A stretch of DNA of 64,000 bases from Streptosporangium canum. Lineage in GTDB: Bacteria; Actinomycetota; Actinomycetes; Streptosporangiales; Streptosporangiaceae. The stretch spans positions 62,001 through 126,000 of the forward strand of contig NZ_FOQY01000024.1 in assembly GCF_900113865.1 (NCBI RefSeq). The letters are read 5' to 3'. Below, one piece after another: positions 17,761 to 25,322 of this stretch. The translations under genes and the position numbers were made by a program. The number at the start of each line of letters is the position of its first letter. Positions within the stretch are counted from its first letter, which is position 1. The notes under the pieces are model-generated. The model was not told where the DNA came from. It saw only the letters and a program-made list of their open reading frames with translations, and did no database searches.

Positions 17761-18159
17761 GGGAATGCGGAAGCCGCCCCGGACAGGTCCGGGACGGCTC
17801 GCGCGTGACGTCGCCAATCGTCACACGCGAGCCTCGTCGCGCATACTCATCCGCTGGTTCATATTCGTTCTCCGTACATGGTCCGAATAAGTCGAGAATG
17901 GCCGGTCAGCCGCCGGTCGCGCAACGTGTTTTCGGTGCGGGAAATCCAGGTGAGAACGGTGCCCGCCGACCGGAAGAATCATCCTTCACGAGATCTCCGC
18001 CGAGATCCGGCTCGACGGCTGCGCGGCCGTACGGCCGAGCGACGTCGTATCCGCCTCCGACAGGGGCTGGGCGGGCTCGGGCTTCGTGCACCGGGCCCTG
18101 CAGACGGCCGGCGATGAGCATCGCGGAGGTGGGGCCTTCCCGCGGGAATGCCGCAGCAG
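17761..18159. other. About 400-bp gene-free stretch with two strong hairpins
   Basis: Between the tRNA-like gene and the ribosomal protein genes. CCCGGA-CAGG-TCCGGG lies at 17778-17793, and a 14-base arm pair (GCTCGCGCGTGACG at 17797-17810, CGTCACACGCGAGC at 17819-17832, one mismatch) follows. Both sit directly 5' of the tRNA-like sequence on its strand. The rest (17840-18150) is AT-richer at first (TTCATATTCGTTCTCC) and shows no convincing coding frame. Confidence 0.5.
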
Positions 18160-18174
18160 TGAAAACGGTTATCG
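18160..18174 (+). promoter_or_regulatory. Probable Zur box
   Basis: TGAAAACGGTTATCG matches the 7-1-7 actinobacterial Zur operator (TGaaAac-n-gttTtCA) with two mismatches in the right arm. It lies 40 bases before the start of a cysteine-free L33 gene, which is a classical Zur target in actinomycetes. Confidence 0.7.
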
Positions 18175-18213
18175 GTGGCGTCGCATGGTCCGTCAACCAG
18201 AGAGGAGCCGAGC

Positions 18214-18378
18214 TTGGCCAGGAACGAGCTACGTCCCGTGATCAAACTGCGGTCGACCGCGGGCACCGGCTACACCTACGTGACCCGCAAGAACCGGCGC
18301 AACGACCCGGACCGTCTCACGCTCACCAAGTACGACCCGACCCTCCGCAAGCACGTGCTGTTCCGAGAGGACCGATAG
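18214..18378 (+). CDS. rpmG: 50S ribosomal protein L33, zinc-independent form
   Basis: A 54-residue L33 ([32 protein letters not shown]) without any cysteine, so it lacks the CxxC zinc ribbon of the housekeeping paralogue. The start is TTG 18214 behind AGAGGAG, which gives the normal family length. In actinomycetes such C-minus proteins replace zinc-containing L33 under zinc starvation and so release zinc; the Zur-type box upstream supports this. It is followed 2 bases later by rpmE2. Confidence 0.93.
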   Translation: MARNELRPVIKLRSTAGTGYTYVTRKNRRNDPDRLTLTKYDPTLRKHVLFREDR

Positions 18379-18380
18379 CC

Positions 18381-18626
18381 ATGAAGCAGAGCATCCACCC
18401 CGACTACCGTCCGGTCGTCTTCCGCGACCCCAGCGCGGACTTCGCCTTCCTGACCCGCTCGACCATGTCCAGTGGCAAGACCGTCGAATGGGAGGACGGC
18501 AACGTCTACCCGCTGGTCGACGTCGACGTCTCCGCCGCCAGCCACCCCTTCTACACCGGGCGCGGCAGGGTGATCGACACCGCCGGTCGCGTGGAGCGCT
18601 TCAAGCAGCGCTACGGGAAGCGCTGA
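18381..18626 (+). CDS. rpmE2: 50S ribosomal protein L31 type B, zinc-independent form
   Basis: An 81-residue type B L31 ([37 protein letters not shown]) with no cysteines, in contrast to zinc-binding L31. It starts 2 bases after the L33 stop, so the pair is co-transcribed from the Zur-controlled promoter. Its last 16 bases overlap the 3' end of a convergent membrane-protein gene. L28 and S14 paralogues, which often complete this cluster, are absent here. Confidence 0.94.
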   Translation: MKQSIHPDYRPVVFRDPSADFAFLTRSTMSSGKTVEWEDGNVYPLVDVDVSAASHPFYTGRGRVIDTAGRVERFKQRYGKR

Positions 18627-19177
18627 CGGCCGGCCCGCCGGCTATAGGACCCGGCTGCGGCCGTCACGGCGTCGACGGCCGCGCCGGAAGGGGCGACGGC
18701 GGCGGTGCCTCCGTACCCCAGCACACCCGCGCCCCGCACGTGATCGGCATACTTCAGACTGCGTTCCAGCACCGGGTGGAACAGCAGCACGACCACCCAC
18801 ATCACCACGGCGTCGAGCGCCGTCGCCCACCAGGGCCAGGACGGTATGAGGAAGTAGAACAGCCAGGACGCCGCCGCGGCGTACAGCGCCGCCCGCAGCC
18901 GCCGCGTGTCCCGGTCCAGCTCGGGCGGCGGCCCCGCCGGCGGCCCGCGCAGGCTCTGCCACCCCGCCCAGGCCCACAGCGTGCCGGCCAGGACCAGGAC
19001 GAGCACGGACGGCCACGTCGCCGCGGCGTCTTCGTCCACCTCCGTGAACAGCGACAGCCACCACAACACGCCGAGGTCGCCGGCGGACAGCGCGATCACG
19101 GCGGCGACCGCCAGCGCGACGGCGTACACACTCACGATGAGCAGGGCGGGAACGCCTGAACGGTAACGGCGGGGCAT
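18611..19177 (-). CDS. Small integral membrane protein of unknown function
   Basis: Start at ATG 19177 gives 188 residues; the frame is open further upstream but that part is not hydrophobic. There are about four membrane helices: [58 protein letters not shown] and [20 protein letters not shown] polar segment [16 protein letters not shown] lies in the middle loop. It converges on rpmE2 with a 16-base overlap of the two 3' ends. No family was recognised. Confidence 0.6.
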   Translation of the reverse strand: MPRRYRSGVPALLIVSVYAVALAVAAVIALSAGDLGVLWWLSLFTEVDEDAAATWPSVLVLVLAGTLWAWAGWQSLRGPPAGPPPELDRDTRRLRAALYAAAASWLFYFLIPSWPWWATALDAVVMWVVVLLFHPVLERSLKYADHVRGAGVLGYGGTAAVAPSGAAVDAVTAAAGSYSRRAGRQRFP

Positions 19178-19188
19178 GTGCCACTTCT

Positions 19189-19224
19189 TGGGGGGCGAAT
19201 GCGATCTGGGGGGCGAATGCGATC
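19189..19224. repeat. Perfect 18-bp tandem duplication
   Basis: TGGGGGGCGAATGCGATC occurs twice without interruption (19189-19206, 19207-19224), just upstream of the membrane-protein start on its strand and about 70 bases past the UDP-glucose dehydrogenase stop. It could be a duplicated operator for the membrane-protein gene. Confidence 0.85.
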
Positions 19225-19295
19225 GAACGCCCCACCTTGATGAGCCGTCGCCGTGAAGTCGATCAAACATCCCGGCGGCCGGACGGCTGTTGCGA

Positions 19296-20633
19296 TCAAT
19301 GCGCCTCTGGCAGCTGGGGCTGGCGGCCGAGCTGCCAGACCTCCCACCCGGCGGCGAGCCACATACCCGACTCGACGGCGTTGCGCACGTCCACCAGCAC
19401 CTTGCGGCGCACCAGGCCGGCGGCGGCCACGGGGAGCTTGGGGTCGGCGGTGAACTCCGGCCACTCCGTGGCGAGCACGACAAGGTCGGCGTCCGTGACA
19501 GCCCGCTCGGCGGTGTCGGCGTAGGCGAGTTCCGGGTACAGCGTGCGGGCGGCGGCCAGGGCCTCGGGGTCGTAGATGACCGGCACCGCTCCACGCTCCG
19601 CCAGCTGCCCGGCCAGGCGCAGGGCGGGCGAGTCGCGCACGTCGCTGGTTCCGGCCTTGAACGACGCCCCGAGGAGCGCGATGACGCGACCGCTGATCGG
19701 GCCGCCGTTCGCCTTCTCGATCAGCTCGACTGCCGCCAGGGGCCGGCCGGCGTTGACCGACTCGACGGCCGACAGGAGCTCGTGCGCGTGCCGCGCGCCC
19801 AGCTCGCCGACCCGATGGGTGAAGGCCGCCACGTCCTTGGGCAGGCACCCACCCCCGTAGCCGATGCCCGGTCGCATCCCGCCGTGTCCGATCCGCGTGT
19901 CGATGCCGATCGCGTGGGCGACCATGTTCACGTCCGCGCCGACGAACTCGCACACCTCGGCTATCGCGTTGATGAACGAGATCTTGGTGGTCAAGAACGA
20001 GTTCGCGGCCGACTTGATCACCTCTGCGGTGGGCGGGTCCGTGACGATCAATCCCACCCCGCGGGCGAGAATCGGCGCGTACACCTCCTCGACCATCTCG
20101 CGGGCCCGCGGGGAGGTCAGGCCGACCACGATCCGGTCGGGGAACAGGGAGTCCTGCACGGCGTGGCCCTCACGCAGGAACTCCGGGTTCCAGATCAGCT
20201 CCACACCGGAGCCCCGCGCGCCGGCGTCGACGATCTCCTGGAGCCGCGCGACGGTGCCGACCGGCACCGTGCTCTTGCCGACGATCGTGGCCGGTCCGCG
20301 CAGCAGCGGGACCAGCGACCGCACCGCGCCGATCACCTGGGACACGTCGTAGCCGCGTCCGTCTTCGCGCAGCGGAGTGCCGACCGTGACGAAGTGCAGG
20401 TCGGCGAAGTCCGCGGCCTCGGCCAGGTCGGTGGTGAAGCGGAGCCGGCCGGAGGAGGTATGTCTGGCCAGCAGGTCTTCGAAGCCCGCCTCATAGAAGG
20501 GGGCGATGCCGTCGCCCAGGGCTCTGCACTTGTCGGGGTCCAGCTCGACACCGATCACCTCGTGGCCGAGTTCCGCCATCGCGGCGGAGTGCGGAGCGCC
20601 GAGGTGGCCGCAGCCGATCACGGATACGCGCAT
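19296..20633 (-). CDS. UDP-glucose/GDP-mannose dehydrogenase family protein
   Basis: A 445-residue NAD-dependent enzyme that oxidises a nucleotide sugar twice at C6 to a uronate. The N-terminal Rossmann motif is VIGCGHLGAPHSAAMAELG, the substrate region NPEFLREG, and the catalytic cysteine is in GIGYGGGCLPKDVAAF. The C-terminal NAD-like domain has LLGASFKAGTSDVRDSPAL. ATG 20633 is chosen because the Rossmann fold begins at its second residue and AAGGA precedes it. UDP-glucose is the commonest substrate. No glycosyltransferase or polysaccharide genes are adjacent. Confidence 0.92.
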   Translation of the reverse strand: MRVSVIGCGHLGAPHSAAMAELGHEVIGVELDPDKCRALGDGIAPFYEAGFEDLLARHTSSGRLRFTTDLAEAADFADLHFVTVGTPLREDGRGYDVSQVIGAVRSLVPLLRGPATIVGKSTVPVGTVARLQEIVDAGARGSGVELIWNPEFLREGHAVQDSLFPDRIVVGLTSPRAREMVEEVYAPILARGVGLIVTDPPTAEVIKSAANSFLTTKISFINAIAEVCEFVGADVNMVAHAIGIDTRIGHGGMRPGIGYGGGCLPKDVAAFTHRVGELGARHAHELLSAVESVNAGRPLAAVELIEKANGGPISGRVIALLGASFKAGTSDVRDSPALRLAGQLAERGAVPVIYDPEALAAARTLYPELAYADTAERAVTDADLVVLATEWPEFTADPKLPVAAAGLVRRKVLVDVRNAVESGMWLAAGWEVWQLGRQPQLPEAH

Positions 20634-20882
20634 CACTGTCCTTCTCTGTCGGAAATCTTCGGGCACACTCCGAATGCGCCCGAAGTGACGCTATCGCGTG
20701 ATGATCCGTAATCTGGGCGACTTCGGAAGTGTCGATCGCACCTCGACGCCCGGCATCCGGTACGGCTCGCTCCAGCGCGGGTACGGCCTCCCGCCGGACC
20801 GCGATGCCGTCCTCCCCGGCGTCCTTGGGGCGATCCCACCGCCCGGCTCACCGCGACCTCCACGGGCTGACGCGGTGCGGCG

Positions 20883-21416
20883 CTAACCGCAGGTGATCTG
20901 GGTGAAGGCCGGGGGTGAGGCGGCGGCGCCCACGAAGCCGATGTCGGAGACGGTGGCCCCCGGGGGCAGGGCGGGCTTCCCGGTGGGGGCGTGGATCATC
21001 GCGACGGGGCCGCTCTGCATGGGGGTGCCGTTCCAGGCCTGGGTGAGCGTGACACCCCGGGGCATGATCCACTGGATGTACCAGTCCCGCATCGGCCGGC
21101 CGTCGGCGTTGCGGATCGTCGCGCTGCCCCGGTAACCGCCCGGCCACGATTCGACGAGGGTGACCGTGGCCGTACACCCGGAAGGGGGGACCGGCGGGTG
21201 CGTAGTGGTCCGGGCCGGCGGGTGCGCGGTGGACTGCCGGGCCGGCGGGTGTGCGGGGGTGGTCCGGGCCGGTGGGTGTGCGGCGGTGTGCTGAGCCGGC
21301 GGCTCCCCGCCGGCGCAGGCCGCCGCGACCAGGGCGGCCGCGGTCCCGAGCGAGATGAGACCCAGCCACGACGAGACCCTCTTTCCCGGCTTTCCGGGGG
21401 CCGCCTTTCCGGACAC
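20883..21416 (-). CDS. CBM2-bearing lipoprotein
   Basis: GTG 21416 (behind GGAAGGAG; GTG 21419 equally possible) gives 177 residues. A lipoprotein signal (SWLGLISLGTAAALVAAAC) ends at Cys in AAAC, then a low-complexity stalk of four AHPPAR-type repeats (about 45-75), then one CBM2-like domain to the C-terminus (CTATVTLVESWPGGYRGSATI, DWYIQWIMPRGVTLTQAWNG, closing Cys in QITCG). There is no catalytic domain. The design suggests a cell-surface tether that holds chitin or cellulose, complementing the secreted LPMO encoded upstream and the chitinase. Confidence 0.82.
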   Translation of the reverse strand: MSGKAAPGKPGKRVSSWLGLISLGTAAALVAAACAGGEPPAQHTAAHPPARTTPAHPPARQSTAHPPARTTTHPPVPPSGCTATVTLVESWPGGYRGSATIRNADGRPMRDWYIQWIMPRGVTLTQAWNGTPMQSGPVAMIHAPTGKPALPPGATVSDIGFVGAAASPPAFTQITCG

Positions 21417-21482
21417 CACGGGGCTCCTTCCGTGAGAGGTGGGCAGCGGTCCACGGGAGGCGGACGGCGGTCCCGGCCGGCG

Positions 21483-21608
21483 GCGACCGGCCGGGACCCG
21501 TGTTCCTAGGACTGGTGCAGGCGACCGGCCGGGACCCGGTGTTCCCAGGACTGGTGCGGGTGAGGGTGCGGGACCCGGTGTTCCTAGGGGCTGGTGCAGG
21601 TGAGGGTG
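21483..21608. repeat. Three-copy tandem repeat copying the LPMO gene 3' end
   Basis: Units beginning CGGGACCC at 21492, 21530 and 21569 (period about 38-39 bp) each contain TGTTCC(T/C)AGG..CTGGTGC. The last copy overlaps the stop codon and final codons of the LPMO gene (TCTSP-stop on the minus strand), so the repeats read as degraded copies of that gene end. GCGACCGGCC also recurs at 21483 and 21521. Confidence 0.8.
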
Positions 21609-22663
21609 GGGGAGCCGCTGGTGCCCCCGCCGGTGAACCCGAACGTGGTCGAGCCGTTGGGCGCTATCGTCCGGTTCCAGTCGGCGTTCTTGGCGGTGAC
21701 AGCGGACCCGGACGTGGTGTAGGTGGCGTTCCACAGGCTGTTGACGGTGCTGCCGCTGCCGAGCGTCCAGTTCACCGTCCAGCCGTTGAGGTTGGAGGAG
21801 CCCCGGTTGGCCACGGTCACCTCGGCCTGGAACCCGCCCGACCAGGAGTTGACGGTCCGGTAGGTGGCGGTGCACCCGCTACCCGGTCCGCCCGTGACGG
21901 TGGGCGTCGGGGTGGGGGTCGGCGTCACCGTCGGGGTGGGGGTCGGGGTGGGGCCTGGCCGGCCGACGCCGGTCACCTCTCCGTTGCCGCCGTCGAAGAC
22001 GACGTCGGAGCAGTTGTAGAAGGTCTCGGCGCTGTCGGAGCGCTTCCAGACCGAGTAGACGATGTGGCGGCCGGACTTGCCCGAGGGCAGCGTGGCGTTC
22101 CAGTAGTAGTTGGCGTCGTTGGTGCCCGGAGAACCGACGCTGTCCGGGTGGTCGGCGGTGTGGAAGGGCTGGGACTCAAGGTCACCCCAGGTGAGTGCCC
22201 GGTCGGGGTTCCACCCGTCCTTGGTGATGTAGAGGTAGAACCAGCCGGGGTGGGCGGCCCACTTGTTGTACTTGAACTGGATCTGCGATCCGGAGGTCAG
22301 GTGGGTGACCGGCCAGTCGGCGCGCGGGAGGTCGAACCCGCTGTAGCCGGGGTTGCCGCCGCTGCACGCCTGGCCGTCGGGGATGAACCCCGAGGTCCGC
22401 CCGGCGCCGTCGGAGCGCAGGACGCTGAACCAGTTGTACAGCGAGTTGGGCCCGCTCTGGGCCACCGCCGCCCCGCAGGCGGGGTTGATGGGAATGATCT
22501 GCCCCGTTGACGACAGACCGTCCTGCCAGCAGAAGTAGGTGCGGCTGCCGGGCACCATCATGGCGCCGTGCGCCGAGGCCGGACCGGGTACGACAACGAC
22601 GGCGAGCAGGGTGGACATGAGCGCGACCGCAGCGGCGACAGCGATACTTCGCCATTTACTCAC
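21584..22663 (-). CDS. Secreted AA10 lytic polysaccharide monooxygenase with CBM2
   Basis: GTG 22663 behind AGGGAGGG gives 359 residues. The signal peptide ends at ..GPASA, so that His32 becomes the mature N-terminus (HGAMMVPGSRTYFC), as required for the copper histidine brace; the second brace histidine is His138 (KWAAHPGWF). The catalytic domain runs about 32-225, followed by a PT-rich linker (TPTPTVTPTPTPT) and a C-terminal CBM2 (about 260-359, GCTATYRTVNSWSGGF .. FGFTGGGTSGSP). It oxidatively cleaves crystalline chitin or cellulose and probably works with the nearby GH18 chitinase. A GTGAG-GCG-CTCAC dyad lies 48 bases upstream. Confidence 0.95.
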   Translation of the reverse strand: MSKWRSIAVAAAVALMSTLLAVVVVPGPASAHGAMMVPGSRTYFCWQDGLSSTGQIIPINPACGAAVAQSGPNSLYNWFSVLRSDGAGRTSGFIPDGQACSGGNPGYSGFDLPRADWPVTHLTSGSQIQFKYNKWAAHPGWFYLYITKDGWNPDRALTWGDLESQPFHTADHPDSVGSPGTNDANYYWNATLPSGKSGRHIVYSVWKRSDSAETFYNCSDVVFDGGNGEVTGVGRPGPTPTPTPTVTPTPTPTPTVTGGPGSGCTATYRTVNSWSGGFQAEVTVANRGSSNLNGWTVNWTLGSGSTVNSLWNATYTTSGSAVTAKNADWNRTIAPNGSTTFGFTGGGTSGSPTLTCTSP

Positions 22664-23147
22664 AGAACTACCCTCCCTTTCGGGGGATGAGGAATTACTG
22701 ATCGATGGCGGTGAGGCGCTCACGCGAAACGAACTCTAGATCGCTGCTATCAGGGTGTAAACGACGCGCTTTCCCCAGGGGTGGACGCCGGGCATCTGCG
22801 CAGGTCGGAAGGGTGTTGGAGGGGTGCGGGTGATGAAACATTCAGAGTCGCCGCCGGGTCTTGCCGACTCTTCGACGTCAAGGGGGATGTTCACCCTCGA
22901 CATCGAAAAGCCCCCAGCAGGGGGCGGCGCCATCGCCCTACCCGGCCGTCTCTTTCCATCGTCATTCAACGACGGAACACGCGGTACGGCTGCGCGAATC
23001 CGGCCGGCGGCCCGGTTCCGGCTGGGCGCGGAGAACGCGAAGGCCGGGCACCGGACCTCCTCGCGGCAGCACCGTATTCGCGGGATCAGTAAGAGGGGGC
23101 CGACTCTCTTCGGCTGCCTCCTCGCCGCACCAGGCCCGCTACCATGG
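22664..23147. other. Intergenic region between LPMO and DUF397 genes
   Basis: About 480 bp without a convincing gene. It holds the dyad GTGAG-GCG-CTCAC (22711-22723), a likely operator for the divergently oriented LPMO promoter region, and a terminator-like hairpin at 22910-22925. Open frames in it have no ribosome site and no recognisable domain. Confidence 0.5.
22910..22925 (-). terminator. Hairpin with U-run on the minus strand
   Basis: GCCCCC-loop-GGGGGC (6-bp stem, 4-base loop) followed on the minus strand by TTTTC, the form of an intrinsic terminator. It lies about 220 bases beyond the DUF397 stop and could end that transcript. Confidence 0.55.
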
Positions 23148-23435
23148 TCAGACCTTCAGGGTGCCGTCCTTGATGGTGGTGAGGAAGGCGTCCCACTCGG
23201 CGGGGGAGAAGGCCAGGACCGGGCCGTCGGGGTCCTTGGAGTCGCGGACCAGGAAGAGGCGGTCAGCGTCGGGGGTGGGGTCGGCTCCGGGTTGGGGGCT
23301 GTCGGCGAGGGTGACTTCAACACAGTTCTGGCCGTTCCCGCTGAGGGAGCTTTTGTGCCAGACGCCGACCTCGACACAGTTAGGGCCATCGCCGCTGCGG
23401 CTGCTCTTGCGCCATACGATGCGGGACACGTCCAC
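23148..23435 (-). CDS. DUF397 protein with duplicated motif
   Basis: A 95-residue protein. The DUF397 core W(R/H)KSS-SG-G-NCVEV occurs twice in tandem (WRKSSRSGDGPNCVEV, then WHKSSLSGNGQNCVEV), followed by the usual VRDSKDPDGPVLAFSPAEWDAFL end. In Streptomyces, DUF397 proteins are always encoded with an XRE regulator (whiJ/abaA type) and influence development and antibiotic production. Here it follows the XRE gene by 37 bases on the same strand. Confidence 0.93.
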   Translation of the reverse strand: MDVSRIVWRKSSRSGDGPNCVEVGVWHKSSLSGNGQNCVEVTLADSPQPGADPTPDADRLFLVRDSKDPDGPVLAFSPAEWDAFLTTIKDGTLKV

Positions 23436-23472
23436 TTCAGACCTCTGCGCTCTCTGGCTAGGAACAGGGCTT

Positions 23473-24336
23473 TCAGGAAGACTGCTCTGCCATACGTGAA
23501 ATCAACTGTTTCGACTCGTCGGGGCTGAGCGCCGCCGCTCGTAGATGATCGAACGCAAGCGTATATCTGTACATTTCAATATCGCTCTCTACATACAAGA
23601 TACTCGTCATGCTCTCGACATACACGACATCGGGGTCATGTGGTTCCCGGAACTCCAAGATGGCGAAGGTCCCAGCGGTGGCTGGGTGAGCACCTGCAGT
23701 GGACGGCAGCACTTGAATCGTGATGTTGTCCTGAGCTGCAAACTCAAGAAGCTTGGCGTATTGCCCTTGCATGATTGCTTCTGAGCCGACGCGGCGAGTA
23801 AGTGCGGCTTCATCGATCACGGCCCAGAATCGGATCGGGTCCTCCTGTCGCAGGAGGAGGTTCTGGCGAGTCATACGGACTTCGACACGCCGCTCGATCT
23901 CGGCAGGCGGGGACAGCGCCATGAGGGCTGAGCGAATCACCTCACGAGCGTAATCCTCAGTTTGAAGCAGCCCATGGACGAGCATGCTGTCGAAGCTACG
24001 GATGAAGGCGGTGTCTACTTCGAGCTGGATGTAGGTCGCGTAATCGCTGGGCAGGGAGTCCGTATAGGCATCCCACCAACCCCTCGTGTTCGCTGTTCTC
24101 GCCAGAGCGTGCAAGGCGGTTCGCTTGCTTGCGTCGAGTTCGTACAGGTCAAGCAGGCGGGTGAGATCGGGTGACGTGATCCCGACGCGGGCCGTCTCGA
24201 TCCTTGACACCTTCGCGGTGGACCAGCCGACGCGCTCGGCGGCCTCTTCAAGCGTCAGTGCCTTACGCTCGCGCAACCTGCGCAGTTCACCGGCCAGTCG
24301 CCGACGCCGAACGGTGGGACCACGTCCTGCCGCCAC
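23473..24336 (-). CDS. XRE-family regulator with DUF5753 domain (WhiJ-like)
   Basis: A 287-residue protein: N-terminal helix-turn-helix (LRRLRERKALTLEEAAERVGWSTAKVSRIETARVGI, residues about 15-65) and a C-terminal DUF5753 domain of about 180 residues with YIQLEVDTAFIRSFDSMLVHGLLQT and IQVLPSTAGAHPATAGTFAI. This is the partner type of DUF397 proteins. Base composition drops noticeably here compared with the neighbours, as is common for these mobile regulatory cassettes. A direct-repeat pair 79 bases upstream may be its operator. Confidence 0.93.
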   Translation of the reverse strand: MAAGRGPTVRRRRLAGELRRLRERKALTLEEAAERVGWSTAKVSRIETARVGITSPDLTRLLDLYELDASKRTALHALARTANTRGWWDAYTDSLPSDYATYIQLEVDTAFIRSFDSMLVHGLLQTEDYAREVIRSALMALSPPAEIERRVEVRMTRQNLLLRQEDPIRFWAVIDEAALTRRVGSEAIMQGQYAKLLEFAAQDNITIQVLPSTAGAHPATAGTFAILEFREPHDPDVVYVESMTSILYVESDIEMYRYTLAFDHLRAAALSPDESKQLISRMAEQSS

Positions 24337-24414
24337 AACTACCTCCCGATTCGACTACGGACAGTGTGCCGTCCAACACCGCTCCGATACGGCGGAACTC
24401 ACAAGAAGAATCAA

Positions 24415-24444
24415 TTGGTAACTTTGCAGAATCGCTTGCTAACT
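24415..24444 (-). promoter_or_regulatory. Direct-repeat operator candidate upstream of the XRE gene
   Basis: TTGGTAACT (24415-24423) and TTGCTAACT (24436-24444) are 9-mers with one mismatch, centres 21 bp apart (two helical turns), in the AT-rich divergent region between the XRE gene and the plus-strand ATPase pair. Confidence 0.5.
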
Positions 24445-24552
24445 CAGCGTACGCGATGAAGTATCTGGTGGTGTTGCGAAGTCAGTTGCCACCGGGACGC
24501 ATGGTGGACGACATCGCATGACCTCAGGACTCAAGGGAAGGGCGGGCGAGGG

Positions 24553-24858
24553 ATGAGAGTGCGTGATCTTGAGGGGTGGGGCGGGGAGTTGGTGGAGCTG
24601 GCCTGGGAGTTGAACGATCTCGGGTTCGACTCCGTGGTCAGGCTCGCTCCCGGCCGGCGGCCGAGTGTGGAGATCTTCGTGCCGCCAGGGGCGAGGGTCA
24701 CCACGACGCAGCGGGGCCGTACCTCGGTGTTCACCTGGGACCGGCACCACAGCCGGCCGAGCCGTAACCTGTGGGGCCGCGACCAGCGGGGCCGCGACCA
24801 GCCGGGTCGCAGCAGGATGCGGGAGGCGGCCGAGCGGCTCATGGAGGTGGCCCGGTGA
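24553..24858 (+). CDS. Hypothetical protein preceding an RsbW-like ATPase
   Basis: A 101-residue protein, not recognised. The first 65 residues look like a small alpha/beta domain (VELAWELNDLGFDSVVRLAPGRRPSVEIFVPPGARV), the rest is basic and rich in Arg/Asp/Gly repeats (RNLWGRDQRGRDQPGR) with a final helix. Its stop overlaps the start of the ATPase gene (GTGA), so the two are translationally coupled. It is divergent from the XRE/DUF397 pair and may belong to the same regulatory cassette. Confidence 0.6.
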   Translation: MRVRDLEGWGGELVELAWELNDLGFDSVVRLAPGRRPSVEIFVPPGARVTTTQRGRTSVFTWDRHHSRPSRNLWGRDQRGRDQPGRSRMREAAERLMEVAR

Positions 24859-25262
24859 AGCCCCCCTGCCTGCTGGGGCAGATCTGCTTACCCGCCCAGG
24901 TCGACTCCGTACCCATAGCACGGCAGTACGTCCGCCTCCTGCTGCAGGTAGTGGAACACGCCCAGGCCGACGACGCGCTGCTGCTCGTCAGCGAACTCGT
25001 CACCAACGCGGTGCGCCATTCCGACTCCGGCCGCCTCCCCGACGGACGGGTCGCCGTGGCCGTCGCCAACTATGATGGAACGCTCCACGTCGATGTGATC
25101 GACGCCGGATCGACCGGACATCAACCCCGGGTCTGTACGGACGTCGGCCTCGACAGTGGTGGGGGACGCGGCCTCTGGCTGGTCCAGGAGCTGGCCTCGG
25201 CCTGGGGCTGGCAGGAGACGCCAACCGGCCGTGTCGTCTGGTTCCAGCTGACGGGACCGTGA
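24855..25262 (+). CDS. RsbW-like ATP-binding regulatory protein (anti-sigma type)
   Basis: GTG 24855, overlapping the previous stop by 4 bases, gives 135 residues. It is a GHKL/HATPase domain with the N-box LLVSELVTNAVRHS (Glu and Asn of ATP-Mg binding), G1 region VIDAG and G2 region GGGRGLWLVQELASAWG. Stand-alone domains of this type in actinomycetes act as serine kinases/anti-sigma factors, and one is a regular neighbour of whiJ-like XRE and DUF397 genes. The target is unknown. Confidence 0.85.
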   Translation: MKPPCLLGQICLPAQVDSVPIARQYVRLLLQVVEHAQADDALLLVSELVTNAVRHSDSGRLPDGRVAVAVANYDGTLHVDVIDAGSTGHQPRVCTDVGLDSGGGRGLWLVQELASAWGWQETPTGRVVWFQLTGP

Positions 25263-25322
25263 AGCGGCACCCCCTATGACGCTGGGGAACGGACCGAGTC
25301 ACCGCGCACTCGGCTCACCCCG

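Noticed and set aside
17583..17808. Plus-strand open frames over the tRNA region containing GNRTHP- and GIEPT-like words
   Set aside because: These words are the well-known mistranslation of a T-arm on the opposite strand and not a protein.
22824..23528. A 234-codon plus-strand frame over the DUF397 gene and the upstream gap
   Set aside because: Its second half is antisense to DUF397, and its first half has no ribosome site or domain.
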